Source: JBJKSO01 sp046703825 (GTDB lineage Bacteria > Chloroflexota > Dormibacteria > Aeolococcales > Bog-877). From it: a stretch of 64,000 nt of DNA. Both the position numbers and the translations under genes were made by a program. The notes under the pieces are model-generated. The model was given only the letters and a program-made list of their open reading frames with translations, was not told the DNA's origin and searched no databases. Shown in pieces: positions 50,610 to 59,551 of the stretch (position 1 is its first letter; each line of letters starts with the position of its first letter). Location: positions 1-64,000 of the forward strand of contig JBJKSO010000075.1 of the NCBI GenBank assembly GCA_046703825.1, written 5' to 3'.

Positions 50610-51464
50610 TCACCTGCCGTACCAGCCACCGCGCGCTGCGGTGCTCCCCGGGCATGCGGCGGCCGGTGCGCTTCCAGCCGGATTGGGGGGGACTGCCGAT
50701 GCCTCGGCGCAGAACCCCTCTGCCGCGAAGGGGAGCTGGGCCAGGAGCTCGGCGGGCGAGCGTCGGTTGTAGCCGAAGCGCTCCACTCGCAGGTCGTTGA
50801 ACACCGGTTCCAGCAGAGGTGTCTGCTCATGCTGGATTCGGTGAAGACGAATCGTGCAGGCGCGGTAGACATCATCCATGTGACCCAGATACTCCAGCAC
50901 CGACCACACTTCTGGCGCCGGACGGATGCGCAGCGCCGCCTCGGGCACCGATCCAATCGCACGCCGGAAGCGAGCGGGATGGGTCCGGATCGCTGCCAGA
51001 GCTTGCTGCTCGCTGTGCTCGGCGTACCGGAAATCACAGAAGGTGCAGACGTGGTCCTCGGTGGGCCAGGGAGGTACGCCTGGAGTGCTGACTCCGAGTG
51101 GTTCGCGGCGCTGGGTCAGCTCGTAGACGTTTCCGTCGGGGGCGCGGAAGTGGGCCCACGCGGTTCCCGAAGGTTGATCTAAGGTCGGCTGGCTGAGCGG
51201 CTCCGCGCCCCAGCCGGCCAAGCGTCCAAAGACTTCTGCGAGATCATCCACCAAGAAGCCCACCACCGGACCGGTCGCGAAATGCTGGTGGCGGGGGTCG
51301 TCGGCACCAAAGAGCTCGACGCCGCTGCCGTCGGGCAGCTGGAAGACAACGAAGTCAGGACGATCCAGTACCGGCTCTGCTCCGAAGAGTCGCCGGCAGA
51401 AGTCTCGCATCGCGACCAAGCTTTCGGTTCGGATCCCGACCCAGCCCAGCCCTCGCGCCTTCAT
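50610..51464 (-). CDS. VOC-DinB fusion protein, truncated by a frameshift in a G7 tract
   Basis: The frame as read encodes 284 residues. Residues 1-125 are a glyoxalase/bleomycin-resistance (VOC) domain (GWVGIRTESLVAMRDF, VELFGADD, FRAPDGNVYELTQ). A CTFCDF segment follows, then a DinB-type bundle (EVWSVLEYLGHMDDVYRA). After a run of seven C on the coding strand (50685-50691) the frame leaves the family. One added C restores GWKRTGRRMPGEHRS and VRQVMHEGEHHLRDID, the proper DinB C-terminus with its metal His residues, ending at 50542. ATG 51464 has GAGGG six bases upstream. Either a sequencing undercall, slippage control, or a real lesion. Confidence 0.75.
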   Translation of the reverse strand: MKARGLGWVGIRTESLVAMRDFCRRLFGAEPVLDRPDFVVFQLPDGSGVELFGADDPRHQHFATGPVVGFLVDDLAEVFGRLAGWGAEPLSQPTLDQPSGTAWAHFRAPDGNVYELTQRREPLGVSTPGVPPWPTEDHVCTFCDFRYAEHSEQQALAAIRTHPARFRRAIGSVPEAALRIRPAPEVWSVLEYLGHMDDVYRACTIRLHRIQHEQTPLLEPVFNDLRVERFGYNRRSPAELLAQLPFAAEGFCAEASAVPPNPAGSAPAAACPGSTAARGGWYGR

Positions 51465-51895
51465 CGTCGTCCCTCATCTGCACCCGCCACCGCTCCTCCG
51501 GAACCGCTCGTTCGACAAGCATCCCATCGCGTCTCCTCCACAGCCACCTACGCGGCGGTCTAGCAGAACGGTTAGAGGCCGCGACCGATGGCGCAGCGCG
51601 GCCAGTCCCCTGGTCCCGGGCGCCTGGAGAGCCGATCCGTAGCTCTGCCGTCGTCGAGCCGCCGACTGCTTGGTGCGCATGACCAACCCCCCCATGTGCG
51701 GCAGCGATCGGCCCATCACGAGGGAAAGACGGCCGTCCATCAGTGACTCATCTTCTGGCGCGATCCGAGGGCGGTTGCTGAAGCCACCGGCCGCAAGGTG
51801 CGCTCGCTAAGCGAGGTCGACCGGGAACTGATGCCCTTCAACCTCGCAAGCCGAAGGGGGATCTCCTCCCACCGAGGACTGGCGCGGCGTGAGGG
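51465..51895. other. Intergenic stretch between VOC-DinB and LLM genes
   Basis: About 430 bases. A minus-strand frame (51474-51740) encodes an Arg-rich peptide with no motif or ribosome binding site. I see no RNA gene, repeat or clear promoter here apart from the start region of the VOC-DinB gene. Confidence 0.45.
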
Positions 51896-52921
51896 CTAGA
51901 GGAAGAGTTCCGCCGCCAGCCGCAGTCGCGGGACCGGGCCCGCCACCAGCAAGAGGTCGGGCAAGCCCTGCTTCCACGCCTCGGCCCGCTCGCGCAAGCG
52001 CCCCAGCGGGCCGACCAGGGCCACCTCGTCCACCAGCGCCAGGGGTACGGCCGCCGCAGCCGCCTGACGTTCACCCGCCAGATAGAGATCCTGGATGGCT
52101 CTGGCCTCCGTCTCGAAGCCGAGCCGGCAGAACAGATTGAAGTGGAAGTTGGACTGGCGGCTGCCCATTCCCCCGATGTACAGGGCCAAGGTCGGCCGCA
52201 GCCGGTCGGCCGCCCGCTCCAGATCGTCGTCCATGACAATCGGCAGACTGGCGGAGACCTCGAAGCCGGCGCGATCGCGGCCTCGCCGGGATAGGCCGGC
52301 GGCCAGCGCCTGCTGCTGCCAGCCCGAGCGCGCGGGGGCGTGAAAGCCAGCGTGCCAACCGTCGGCGAGCTCTCCCGCCAGGGCGATGTTGCGAGGACCC
52401 TCGGCCGCCAGCCAGATGGGGAGGTCGTGGCGGAGCGGGTCGACGGTCAGGCGCAGGGCTCTCCCCCGACCGCCGGGGCGGGGCAAGTTCAGGTGGCGGC
52501 CCTGAAATGTCAGCGGAGCCTCGCGGCGAAGCGCCTGCCGAACCACCGCCACGTACTCACGCGTGAACGAAACTGGCGGGGAAAACTCCGATCCGTACCA
52601 ACCCTCGACCACCTGCGGGCCGGAGACCCCCAGGCCCAGAACGAAGCGCCCTCCGCAGAGGTGATCAAGCGTAGCTGCCGCCATCGCCATCGCCGTCGGG
52701 GGTCGAGCGTGCATCTGCGCCGCCGCCGTGCCCAACCTCAGGATGGAGGTGCGGCTGCCCCACCAGGCGAGCGGTGTCAGCGCGTCCGACCCGTAGGCCT
52801 CAGCGGTCCAAAGCGAGTCGTAGCCGAGCGCTTCGGCCTCGGCCACCAGCGGCGCGAGGTCGCCGGGCGGCAGCCGACCCCAGTAGTCGAGGCTCAGGCC
52901 TAGGCGCACCTGCTCGGGCAC
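51896..52921 (-). CDS. LLM-class flavin/F420-dependent oxidoreductase
   Basis: A 341-residue luciferase-like barrel protein. It begins VRLGLSLDYWGRLPPGDL and has AEALGYDSLWTAEAYGSDAL, LGTAAAQMHARPPTAMAM, LCGGRFVLGLGVSGPQVVEG, PIWLAAEGPRNIALAGELAD and GWHAGF. The VSGPQVVEGWYG loop is the pattern of F420-dependent members such as Mer-like and mycobacterial reductases. The substrate is unknown. GTG 52921 has TACCCT six bases upstream and no ribosome binding site. It is divergent from pepN across 62 bp. It is a full-length contrast to the deleted relative at 21337. Confidence 0.85.
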   Translation of the reverse strand: MPEQVRLGLSLDYWGRLPPGDLAPLVAEAEALGYDSLWTAEAYGSDALTPLAWWGSRTSILRLGTAAAQMHARPPTAMAMAAATLDHLCGGRFVLGLGVSGPQVVEGWYGSEFSPPVSFTREYVAVVRQALRREAPLTFQGRHLNLPRPGGRGRALRLTVDPLRHDLPIWLAAEGPRNIALAGELADGWHAGFHAPARSGWQQQALAAGLSRRGRDRAGFEVSASLPIVMDDDLERAADRLRPTLALYIGGMGSRQSNFHFNLFCRLGFETEARAIQDLYLAGERQAAAAAVPLALVDEVALVGPLGRLRERAEAWKQGLPDLLLVAGPVPRLRLAAELFL

Positions 52922-52983
52922 GTGCCAAGGGTATGGCCGGCCGCCTCGATCGTGGGTCGGCAGCGGCCAATTAAGCTTGGCCA
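52922..52983. promoter_or_regulatory. Divergent promoter pair, both apparently leaderless
   Basis: In 62 bases, TACCCT (minus strand, 52928-52933) stands six bases before GTG 52921, and TAAGCT (plus strand, 52972-52977) stands six bases before ATG 52984. Neither gene has a Shine-Dalgarno sequence. The two -10 elements are about 40 bases apart, so polymerases could interfere with each other. Confidence 0.5.
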
Positions 52984-55545
52984 ATGCCCCCAGATCGGAC
53001 AATGACGCGCGCACTCGCGGCTGAGCGCGCGTCCCTGGTCGGCCAGTGCTCGTATCAGCTGTCCTTGGATCTCGCTCAGGGCCGCGAGCGATTTGGCTTC
53101 GACGTGACGGTTGACTTTCGCAGCGCCCGCCCCGGCTCCTCCACCTTCATCGACGCCAGGGTGGCCTCGGTTGGACGCGCGGAGCTGAATGGCGAGGAGT
53201 TGCCCGGGGATGCCTTCGACGGCAACACCCTGCGGCTTCCCAGGCTCGGCTCCACCAACCACCTCACCGTCTCGGGCACCGCCAGCTACGACCGCGTCGG
53301 CTTGGGCATGCACCTGAGCGTGGATCCCGCCGACGGCGAGGCATACGTCTACAGCGACCTCGAGCCGGACGAAGCCCACCGGGTCTTCCCCTGCTTCGAC
53401 CAACCGGACATCAAGGGGAGGTTCGCCATCTCGGTCCGGGCGCCCCAGCACTGGACCGTGATCGCGGTCGAGCCGGGGGAGGCCTCAGCGCCGCTGCCGG
53501 ATGGCAGCCGCATCTGGACCTTTCCCCCGACCATCCCTCTCTCCCCGTACATGCTCGGCATCGTCGGCGGTCCACTTCACAGCGTCCACGCCGAGCACCG
53601 CGGAATCCCCCTGGGGCTCCACTGCGCTCGGTCGCTGCGTGAGGCCATGGACACGGACGATCTCTTCGAGGTCACCCGCCAAGGCCTCGATTACTTCGAA
53701 GAAGTGTTCGGGGTTCCCTATCCGTTCTCCAAGTACGACCAGGTCTTCTGCGCCGAAAAGCCCGACGGGGCAATGGAGTCACCCGCCTGCGTGACCATCA
53801 CCGACCAGTACCTCTTTCGCGGCCGGCCCACCCAGAGCCAGATCACCGTGCGCACCAACACCATCCTGCACGAGATGGCCCACATGTGGTTCGGCGACCT
53901 GGTAACGCTGCGCTGGTGGGACGATCTTTGGCTGAACGAGTCCTTCGCCAGTGTCATGGCCAATTTCGCGGTCAATCGGGCAACCAAGTACCGCGACGCA
54001 CCCTACACCGCCACGTTCGAGGCCCAGCGCGCCCGTCGGGAGGATCAGCGCAGCACCACTCACCCCATCGTGGTTGAGGTGCCGGACGTGCAGTCCGCTC
54101 GCCTCAACTTTGACCGGATCACCTACGAGAAGGGGGCCGCCGTGCTCCAGCAGCTGGCCGCCTACCTGGGTGAGGACGCCTTCTTCGCCGGTGTGAAGCG
54201 CCATCTGGAGACGCATCGCGAGGGCAATGCCGAGCTCAAGGACCTGATCGGCGCCCTGAACCAAGAGTCCGCACGAGACGTGCCCAGCTGGTCGCGACTG
54301 TGGCTCCAGACCTCGGGGGTGAACTCGCTCCGCCTGGAGCGCGGCCAGCCGGGGGCGAATCGGAGAGCGGCGGTGACCATCGTCCAGTCCGGCGAGACTC
54401 GGGCGGGGGCCGGGCAGCCCAACCCGCTGCGTCCCCACCAGATCCTCCTCGGTGTGTACGGTTGGTCGGGAAAGGCGCTGCGCCCTCTGGCCAAGGTGCC
54501 GGTGACCGTGGAAGGCGAGCGCACCGAAGTTCCGCTGGAGGCGGGGCTCGAAGCCGGCCCGCTCCTCGTGGTCAACGACGGCGCCCTCACCTACGCCAAG
54601 GTGCGCCTGGACCCCGAGTCGGAGGCGACCATGCGGTCCCACCTCGCCCAGATCGACGACGAGATGGCGCGGGCTGTGCTCTGGGACTGCGCCTGGGACA
54701 TGGTCCTGGACGCTGAGTCCCCCGCCGCCGACTTCTTGAAACTGGTGCGGCAGCATTCCCCCGCCGAGGACGACGCGGTGCTCCTTCAGCACCTGTGGAA
54801 CTGCGCCCGCGGCGCGACCCGCCGCTACGGAGATCCCGAGCTGGCGAAGGCGCGAGAGAGTGACCTGGCAGCCAGCGTCGAGCAGCTACTTGACGCGAGT
54901 GAACCAGGCAGCGCGCGGCAGAACAGCTGGCTGCGCTGCTTCATCACGCTGGCGACCACCGAAGCGCAGTTGCAGCGCTGCCTTCGTTTGCTCAAGGGCC
55001 GAGAGTCCCCCGCCGGCTTCGAGCTCGACCTGGAGCTGCGCTGGGCCCTCGTGCGTAGCCTGGCTGCCCGGGGGGTCATCGGTGAGGACGAGATCGAGCA
55101 CACCCGGCAGCTCGACCGCAGCACCGGCGGGGAGACCTGGGCGGCAGCGGCGCGGGCGGCGCTCCCCGACCCGGACAGCAAGCGTTGGGGCTGGGAGGCG
55201 CTCTTCCAGGACCCCTCCACCAACAGCGAAGCGGCCCGCCTACTGGCTGTGAGCCTGGCAGGGGTGCATCGCGACGAACTGATACGCCCCTACTACCCGC
55301 GACTCGGTCCGGACGCCAGCTCGACACTCGAGCGGCGGGGCGCCGAGTACACCTTCGAGATGCTCTACTGGCTCGGGCTCTCCCTACCCCCCGATCCGGA
55401 ACTTGAACGAGCCCTGCAGGTGGAGCTGGCCGGAGCTGAGCTGGATTCGGGTCTTAGACGCCTGCTCACCGACATCCTGGAGGATACCCAGCGCGCGCTC
55501 CGGGCCCGCCAGCTGGACCGCCAGGCCCGCCCGCGCTTGGCCTGA
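52984..55545 (+). CDS. pepN: Aminopeptidase N (M1 metallopeptidase)
   Basis: An 853-residue M1 zinc aminopeptidase. The N-terminal beta domain runs to about 190. KPDGAMESPACV near 260 is the substrate-anchoring GxMEN variant (here GAMES). HEMAHMWFGDL at 296-306 is the HExxH zinc site, with the third ligand Glu in LNESFAS near 319. The stabilising Tyr lies in ITYEKGAAVLQ near 383. A long helical ERAP1-like C-terminal domain follows. The protein has no signal peptide, so it acts on cytosolic peptides. ATG 52984 fits the -10 placement; ATG 53002 is possible. Length and motifs match actinobacterial PepN. Confidence 0.94.
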   Translation: MPPDRTMTRALAAERASLVGQCSYQLSLDLAQGRERFGFDVTVDFRSARPGSSTFIDARVASVGRAELNGEELPGDAFDGNTLRLPRLGSTNHLTVSGTASYDRVGLGMHLSVDPADGEAYVYSDLEPDEAHRVFPCFDQPDIKGRFAISVRAPQHWTVIAVEPGEASAPLPDGSRIWTFPPTIPLSPYMLGIVGGPLHSVHAEHRGIPLGLHCARSLREAMDTDDLFEVTRQGLDYFEEVFGVPYPFSKYDQVFCAEKPDGAMESPACVTITDQYLFRGRPTQSQITVRTNTILHEMAHMWFGDLVTLRWWDDLWLNESFASVMANFAVNRATKYRDAPYTATFEAQRARREDQRSTTHPIVVEVPDVQSARLNFDRITYEKGAAVLQQLAAYLGEDAFFAGVKRHLETHREGNAELKDLIGALNQESARDVPSWSRLWLQTSGVNSLRLERGQPGANRRAAVTIVQSGETRAGAGQPNPLRPHQILLGVYGWSGKALRPLAKVPVTVEGERTEVPLEAGLEAGPLLVVNDGALTYAKVRLDPESEATMRSHLAQIDDEMARAVLWDCAWDMVLDAESPAADFLKLVRQHSPAEDDAVLLQHLWNCARGATRRYGDPELAKARESDLAASVEQLLDASEPGSARQNSWLRCFITLATTEAQLQRCLRLLKGRESPAGFELDLELRWALVRSLAARGVIGEDEIEHTRQLDRSTGGETWAAAARAALPDPDSKRWGWEALFQDPSTNSEAARLLAVSLAGVHRDELIRPYYPRLGPDASSTLERRGAEYTFEMLYWLGLSLPPDPELERALQVELAGAELDSGLRRLLTDILEDTQRALRARQLDRQARPRLA

Positions 55546-55548
55546 GCT

Positions 55549-56937
55549 TCAGCCCCGGTAGTAGCCGTCGGCCACGCTGAGCGCCTGATCGAGCGCCTCG
55601 AGGGCGAAGCGCAGCTCGTCCTCCTGGACCACCAGCGGCGGCGCCACGTGGATGCGGTTGAAGTGGGTGAATGGCCACACCCCCCGCTCCCGCAGGGCTG
55701 CAGCCACCTTGGCCATGGGGGCGTTGGCTTCCCCCGAGGCGTTGAAGGGCACCAGCATCTCCTTGCTGGTCCGGTCCCGGACCAGCTCCACCGCCCAGAA
55801 GAGCCCGCGGCCGCGAACCTCTCCCACGCTGGGGTGGCGGGCGGCGAGCTCGCTCAGAGAGGGTCCCAGTACCCGGGAGCCCAGATCACGCACCCGCTCC
55901 AGGATTCGCTCCTGCTCGAAGACCTCGAAGGTGGCCAGGCCGGAGGCGCAGGCCAGCGGGTGGCCGGAGTAGGTGAGCCCACCGGGGTACGGCCGCTCGG
56001 AGAAACTCTCTGCGATCGCTTTCGAGATCAGTACCCCGCCAAGCGGCACGTAGCCGGAGTTGATCCCCTTGGCAAAGGTGATCAGATCGGGCGCCACCCC
56101 CCAGGCGTCGACGGCGAACCACTCTCCGATCCGGCCAAAGCCGACCATCACCTCGTCGCAGATCAGCATGATCCCGTGGCGGTCGCAGAGCTCCCGCACC
56201 CCGGCCAGGTAGCCGTCCGGAGGCACCAGCACTCCATTGGTACCCACCACCGTCTCCAGCAGCACCGCCGCCACCGACTGCGGTCCCTCGAACTCGATCA
56301 CCTGGGCCAGGTGGGCCAGCGAGCGCTCGCACTCCTGAGCCGGATCGGCGGCGCCGAAGGAGGACCGGTAAGGGTAGGGACCGATGAAGCGGACCACCCC
56401 CGGAATCCCCGGCTCGCTCCCCCAGCGCCGCGGCTCGCCGGTGGCGGTGATCGAGCCCCCGGTGGCGCCGTGGTAGGAGCGGTAGGCGCTGAGAATTTTG
56501 CTGCGACCGGTGTGCAGCCGAGCCATCCGCATGGCATGCTCGTTGGCCTCGGTGCCGCCGCTGGTGAAGAACACCATGCTCAGCTCACCGGGTGCCCGCT
56601 CGACGATCCGGCGCGCCAGCTCTGCGCGGACGTCGTTGGCGAACGACGGGGCGATGGTGCAGAGCCGGTCCGCCTGCTCCTTGATCGCCGCCACCAGTGC
56701 CGGGTGCTGGTGCCCGAGGTTGGCGTTGATCAGCTGCGAGCCCAAGTCCAGGTAGCGGTGCCCCTGGTAGTCCCAGAACCAGCAGCCCTGGGCTCCCGCC
56801 ACCGCCAGCGGGGTGATCCGCTTCTGAGCCGACCAAGAGTGGAAGACGTAGCGCCGGTCCAGCTCGTAGACCTGCTGGCCTCGAGTCTCCCCTTCGCCCG
56901 CCGTCAGCGCCGGCTCAGCGGTTGCGCGGGAAGCCAA
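55549..56937 (-). CDS. Class III omega-aminotransferase
   Basis: A 462-residue PLP enzyme. It has FTSGGTEANEHAMRMARL, SYHGATGGSITATGEPRR, ICDEVMVGFGRIGEWFA with the PLP Asp, and LITFAKGINSGYVPLGG with the Schiff-base Lys. The pattern resembles taurine/beta-alanine/3-aminoisobutyrate:pyruvate aminotransferases. The adjacent MmsA-type dehydrogenase would take the malonate or methylmalonate semialdehyde produced. TTG 56937 overlaps the mmsA end by 23 bases and is the only in-frame start. It converges on pepN with only three bases between the stop codons. Confidence 0.87.
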   Translation of the reverse strand: MASRATAEPALTAGEGETRGQQVYELDRRYVFHSWSAQKRITPLAVAGAQGCWFWDYQGHRYLDLGSQLINANLGHQHPALVAAIKEQADRLCTIAPSFANDVRAELARRIVERAPGELSMVFFTSGGTEANEHAMRMARLHTGRSKILSAYRSYHGATGGSITATGEPRRWGSEPGIPGVVRFIGPYPYRSSFGAADPAQECERSLAHLAQVIEFEGPQSVAAVLLETVVGTNGVLVPPDGYLAGVRELCDRHGIMLICDEVMVGFGRIGEWFAVDAWGVAPDLITFAKGINSGYVPLGGVLISKAIAESFSERPYPGGLTYSGHPLACASGLATFEVFEQERILERVRDLGSRVLGPSLSELAARHPSVGEVRGRGLFWAVELVRDRTSKEMLVPFNASGEANAPMAKVAAALRERGVWPFTHFNRIHVAPPLVVQEDELRFALEALDQALSVADGYYRG

Positions 56938-58453
56938 GATCCACCTTGCTGGTGGCAGGGTCGGGCCAGCGGCTGGTCACCACTTTGGCCCGGGTGTAGA
57001 AGTGGATGCCATCGGGTCCGTACATGTGGGCGTCTCCGAACAGCGAGTCCTTCCAGCCGCCAAAGGCGTAGTACCCCACTGGCACCGGAATCGGCACGTT
57101 GATCCCCACCATCCCCGCCCGGACCTCCTCTTCGAAGCGGCTGGCGGCCCCGCCATCCCGGGTGAAGATCGCCACCCCGTTGCCGTAGCGATTGGAGTTG
57201 ACCACTTCCATGGCCTCCGAGTACGAACCCGCCCGGACCACCGAAAGCACCGGCCCAAAGATCTCATCCTGGTAGACCCGCATCTGCGGTCGCACGCGGT
57301 CGAGTAGGGTCGCGCCCAGAAAGAATCCCCCGTTCGGGAACTGAAGCTCGGTACCGTCCACCACCACCGAGGCGCCCTCGGCGCGGGCGACCTCGAGGTA
57401 AGAAGCCACCCGGTCTCGGTGGTCCTTGGTGATCAGCGGACCCATCTCCGAGTTGGGATCGTCGCCGGGGCCAATCCTGAGCTTGCCGATCCGCTCCGCG
57501 ATCCCCGCCAGGAGCGGCTCTGCCACCTCCCCCACCGCGACCACCACCGAGATCGCCATGCAGCGCTCACCCGCCGAGCCGTAAGCAGCGGAGACCGCGG
57601 CGTCGGCGGCCATGGCCACGTCCGCGTCCGGCAGCACCACCATGTGGTTCTTGGCGCCTCCCAGCGCCTGGACCCGCTTTCCGAAGGCCGCCGCGGTGCG
57701 GTAGATGTACTGCGCGATCGGGGTGGACCCGACAAAGCTGACGGCATCCACCCCCGGGTACTCCAGCAGCCGGTCCACGGCCTCCTTGTCCCCCTGGACC
57801 ACGTTGAGCACCCCGGCGGGCAGGCCCGCCTCCAGCATCAGCTGCGCCAGCTCCACCGATGCACTGGGATCCTTCTCGCTGGGCTTCAGCACGAAGGTGT
57901 TGCCGCAGGCGATCGCGTTGCTGAGCATCCACAGCGGCACCATCACCGGGAAGTTGAAGGGCGTGATCCCGGCAACAACGCCGAGCGGCTGGCGCAGCTG
58001 GTGCACCGAGACGCCCGTCGAGGCCTGGGCTGAGTAGCCGCCCTTCAGCAGATGCGCCACCCCGCAGGCGAAGTCCAGGTTCTCCAGACCTCGCTCCACC
58101 TCACCCAGAGCGTCCTGGCGCACCTTGCCGTGCTCCCGGGTGATGATTTCTGCTAGCCGGTGCCGGTTGGCCGCGACCGCCTCCCGGACCGCGAACAGGG
58201 TCTGGGTGCGCCGGGCCAGCGATGTGCGGCTCCATGACTCGAACGCCTCCCGCGCCGCCTCCACCGCCCGGTCGACCTCGGCGGCCGAGCAGAAGGGGAC
58301 TCGAGCCTGCTCGGCTCCGGTGGCCGGGTTGAAGACCGGCCCAGCTCGCGCCGTCTCAGGCACGGACGGCTCCCCCGCCACGAAGCAGGGCACGATGCGC
58401 GGGTCCAGCCCTGACCCAGTGGATCTGGGCCGGCTATTGGCCGCAGTCGCCAA
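56915..58453 (-). CDS. mmsA: CoA-acylating (methyl)malonate-semialdehyde dehydrogenase
   Basis: A 512-residue aldehyde dehydrogenase of the MmsA type. It has GITPFNFPVMVPLWML, KPSEKDPSASVELA, FVGSTPIAQYIY, and AYGSAGERCMAISV with the catalytic Cys. ALGGAKNHMVVLPDAD lacks the general-base Glu of hydrolytic ALDHs, as expected for CoA-acylating members. It converts methylmalonate or malonate semialdehyde to propionyl- or acetyl-CoA, in valine, beta-alanine or pyrimidine breakdown. TTG 58453 has GGAGG five bases upstream; GTG 58393 would give the more usual length. It overlaps the aminotransferase gene downstream. Confidence 0.9.
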   Translation of the reverse strand: MATAANSRPRSTGSGLDPRIVPCFVAGEPSVPETARAGPVFNPATGAEQARVPFCSAAEVDRAVEAAREAFESWSRTSLARRTQTLFAVREAVAANRHRLAEIITREHGKVRQDALGEVERGLENLDFACGVAHLLKGGYSAQASTGVSVHQLRQPLGVVAGITPFNFPVMVPLWMLSNAIACGNTFVLKPSEKDPSASVELAQLMLEAGLPAGVLNVVQGDKEAVDRLLEYPGVDAVSFVGSTPIAQYIYRTAAAFGKRVQALGGAKNHMVVLPDADVAMAADAAVSAAYGSAGERCMAISVVVAVGEVAEPLLAGIAERIGKLRIGPGDDPNSEMGPLITKDHRDRVASYLEVARAEGASVVVDGTELQFPNGGFFLGATLLDRVRPQMRVYQDEIFGPVLSVVRAGSYSEAMEVVNSNRYGNGVAIFTRDGGAASRFEEEVRAGMVGINVPIPVPVGYYAFGGWKDSLFGDAHMYGPDGIHFYTRAKVVTSRWPDPATSKVDLGFPRNR

Positions 58454-58491
58454 CTGCTCCTCCCCGAATCTGGCCGTGGATGGAACCCAGT

Positions 58492-59280
58492 CTAGGCGGC
58501 GGAAGCCAACTCGGTTACCACCTGTCGCTGCTCCGCAGCAAAGAAGGGCGGCGTGCCGGCTCGAGCGTTGGTGCACACCCGTTCGACACGGCTGGTGGCG
58601 GTGAGCACCGAAGTGACCCGCAGATCGGACGCAACCCACTTCAGCACCGCCTCCGCCCAGCTCCTCACCCCGAGCGCCTCGAGTTGTCCGGGGGGAACAG
58701 CTCTCAGGATTCCCCGCTGGAGCGGACTGTGGGTTAGCACTCCCAACCCCAGCTGCTGCGCCAGGGGCAGCAGCTCGCGTTCCGCCTGGCGACGCAGAGG
58801 GTTGTATGGGATCTGAACCATGTCGAGCCTCCCGGTGCGCATCACCCTGATCAGCTCGGGAAAGTCGCTCTCGCTGTTGACCGTAGCGCCGACCGCACCC
58901 ACTCGCCCCTCCTGCTTGAGGCGCTCAAGCTGGGCCAGTTGCACCTCCCAGGCGAGGAGGTTGTGCACCTGGTAGATGTCTATGCGGCCGAAAAGCGCCA
59001 GCGCGTGGTCGATCTGGGCTCGCGCCTCCTGAGGCGTGGGTGCCCACACCTTGGTGGCCACCAGAAACCGCTGCCGCAGGGAGCCGAGCGCTTTTGCCAT
59101 GACTTCTTCGCCACGGCCGTACATCGGCGAGGAATCCAACAGGTTGATACCGGTGGCCAGCGCCGCCTCGACTATCGGTGTCCGGTCCTCGGCAGTGTCA
59201 AAGGTGCGCCAGGTGCCCAGCCCCACCGCGGAGCACTCCAGCGCGGTGCGACCCAACCGCCGACGCGAGATCGATGCCAC
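58492..59280 (-). CDS. Aldo/keto reductase
   Basis: A 262-residue AKR barrel. It has LGRTALECSAVGLGTWRTF, the catalytic Asp and Tyr in LLDSSPMYGRGEE, Lys in VATKVW, and His in IYQVHNLL, with PYNPLRRQAERELLPLAQQ and HSPLQRG for cofactor binding. NADPH-dependent reduction of an aldehyde or ketone is expected; the substrate is unknown. GTG 59280 has GGAGCGA close upstream. It lies 38 bases upstream of mmsA and is probably the first gene of that three-gene unit. Confidence 0.87.
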   Translation of the reverse strand: MASISRRRLGRTALECSAVGLGTWRTFDTAEDRTPIVEAALATGINLLDSSPMYGRGEEVMAKALGSLRQRFLVATKVWAPTPQEARAQIDHALALFGRIDIYQVHNLLAWEVQLAQLERLKQEGRVGAVGATVNSESDFPELIRVMRTGRLDMVQIPYNPLRRQAERELLPLAQQLGLGVLTHSPLQRGILRAVPPGQLEALGVRSWAEAVLKWVASDLRVTSVLTATSRVERVCTNARAGTPPFFAAEQRQVVTELASAA

Positions 59281-59442
59281 TCTCGCTCCAAGCTAACGCC
59301 CTGGGGCCCCGGCAGGTGCCCGTTTCTGCACCCCTCTCCTAACTTGCCATGGCTAGGCCCAGGGTCCCAGAGCGCGCCCCGGCAGTCTATCCGACACGGC
59401 ACACGCGTACGAGAAAAGGCGTAAATGAACGGGAGGATCTGC

Positions 59443-59448
59443 TACATT
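59443..59448 (+). promoter_or_regulatory. Candidate -10 (TACATT) for the TrpB2 gene
   Basis: TACATT lies about 104 bases before ATG 59552, in the gap between the aldo/keto reductase and trpB2 genes. No good -35 is visible; the leader would carry the ribosome binding site. Confidence 0.25.
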
Positions 59449-59551
59449 ACCGCGCGGCTAAGGGACTGGCTTGGCCATGCAGATTTCGGCTGCGCGACGG
59501 CACCACTGGTCCCAACTCGAACGTGAGCAGGGCCAGTGCGGGGAGGGATTG

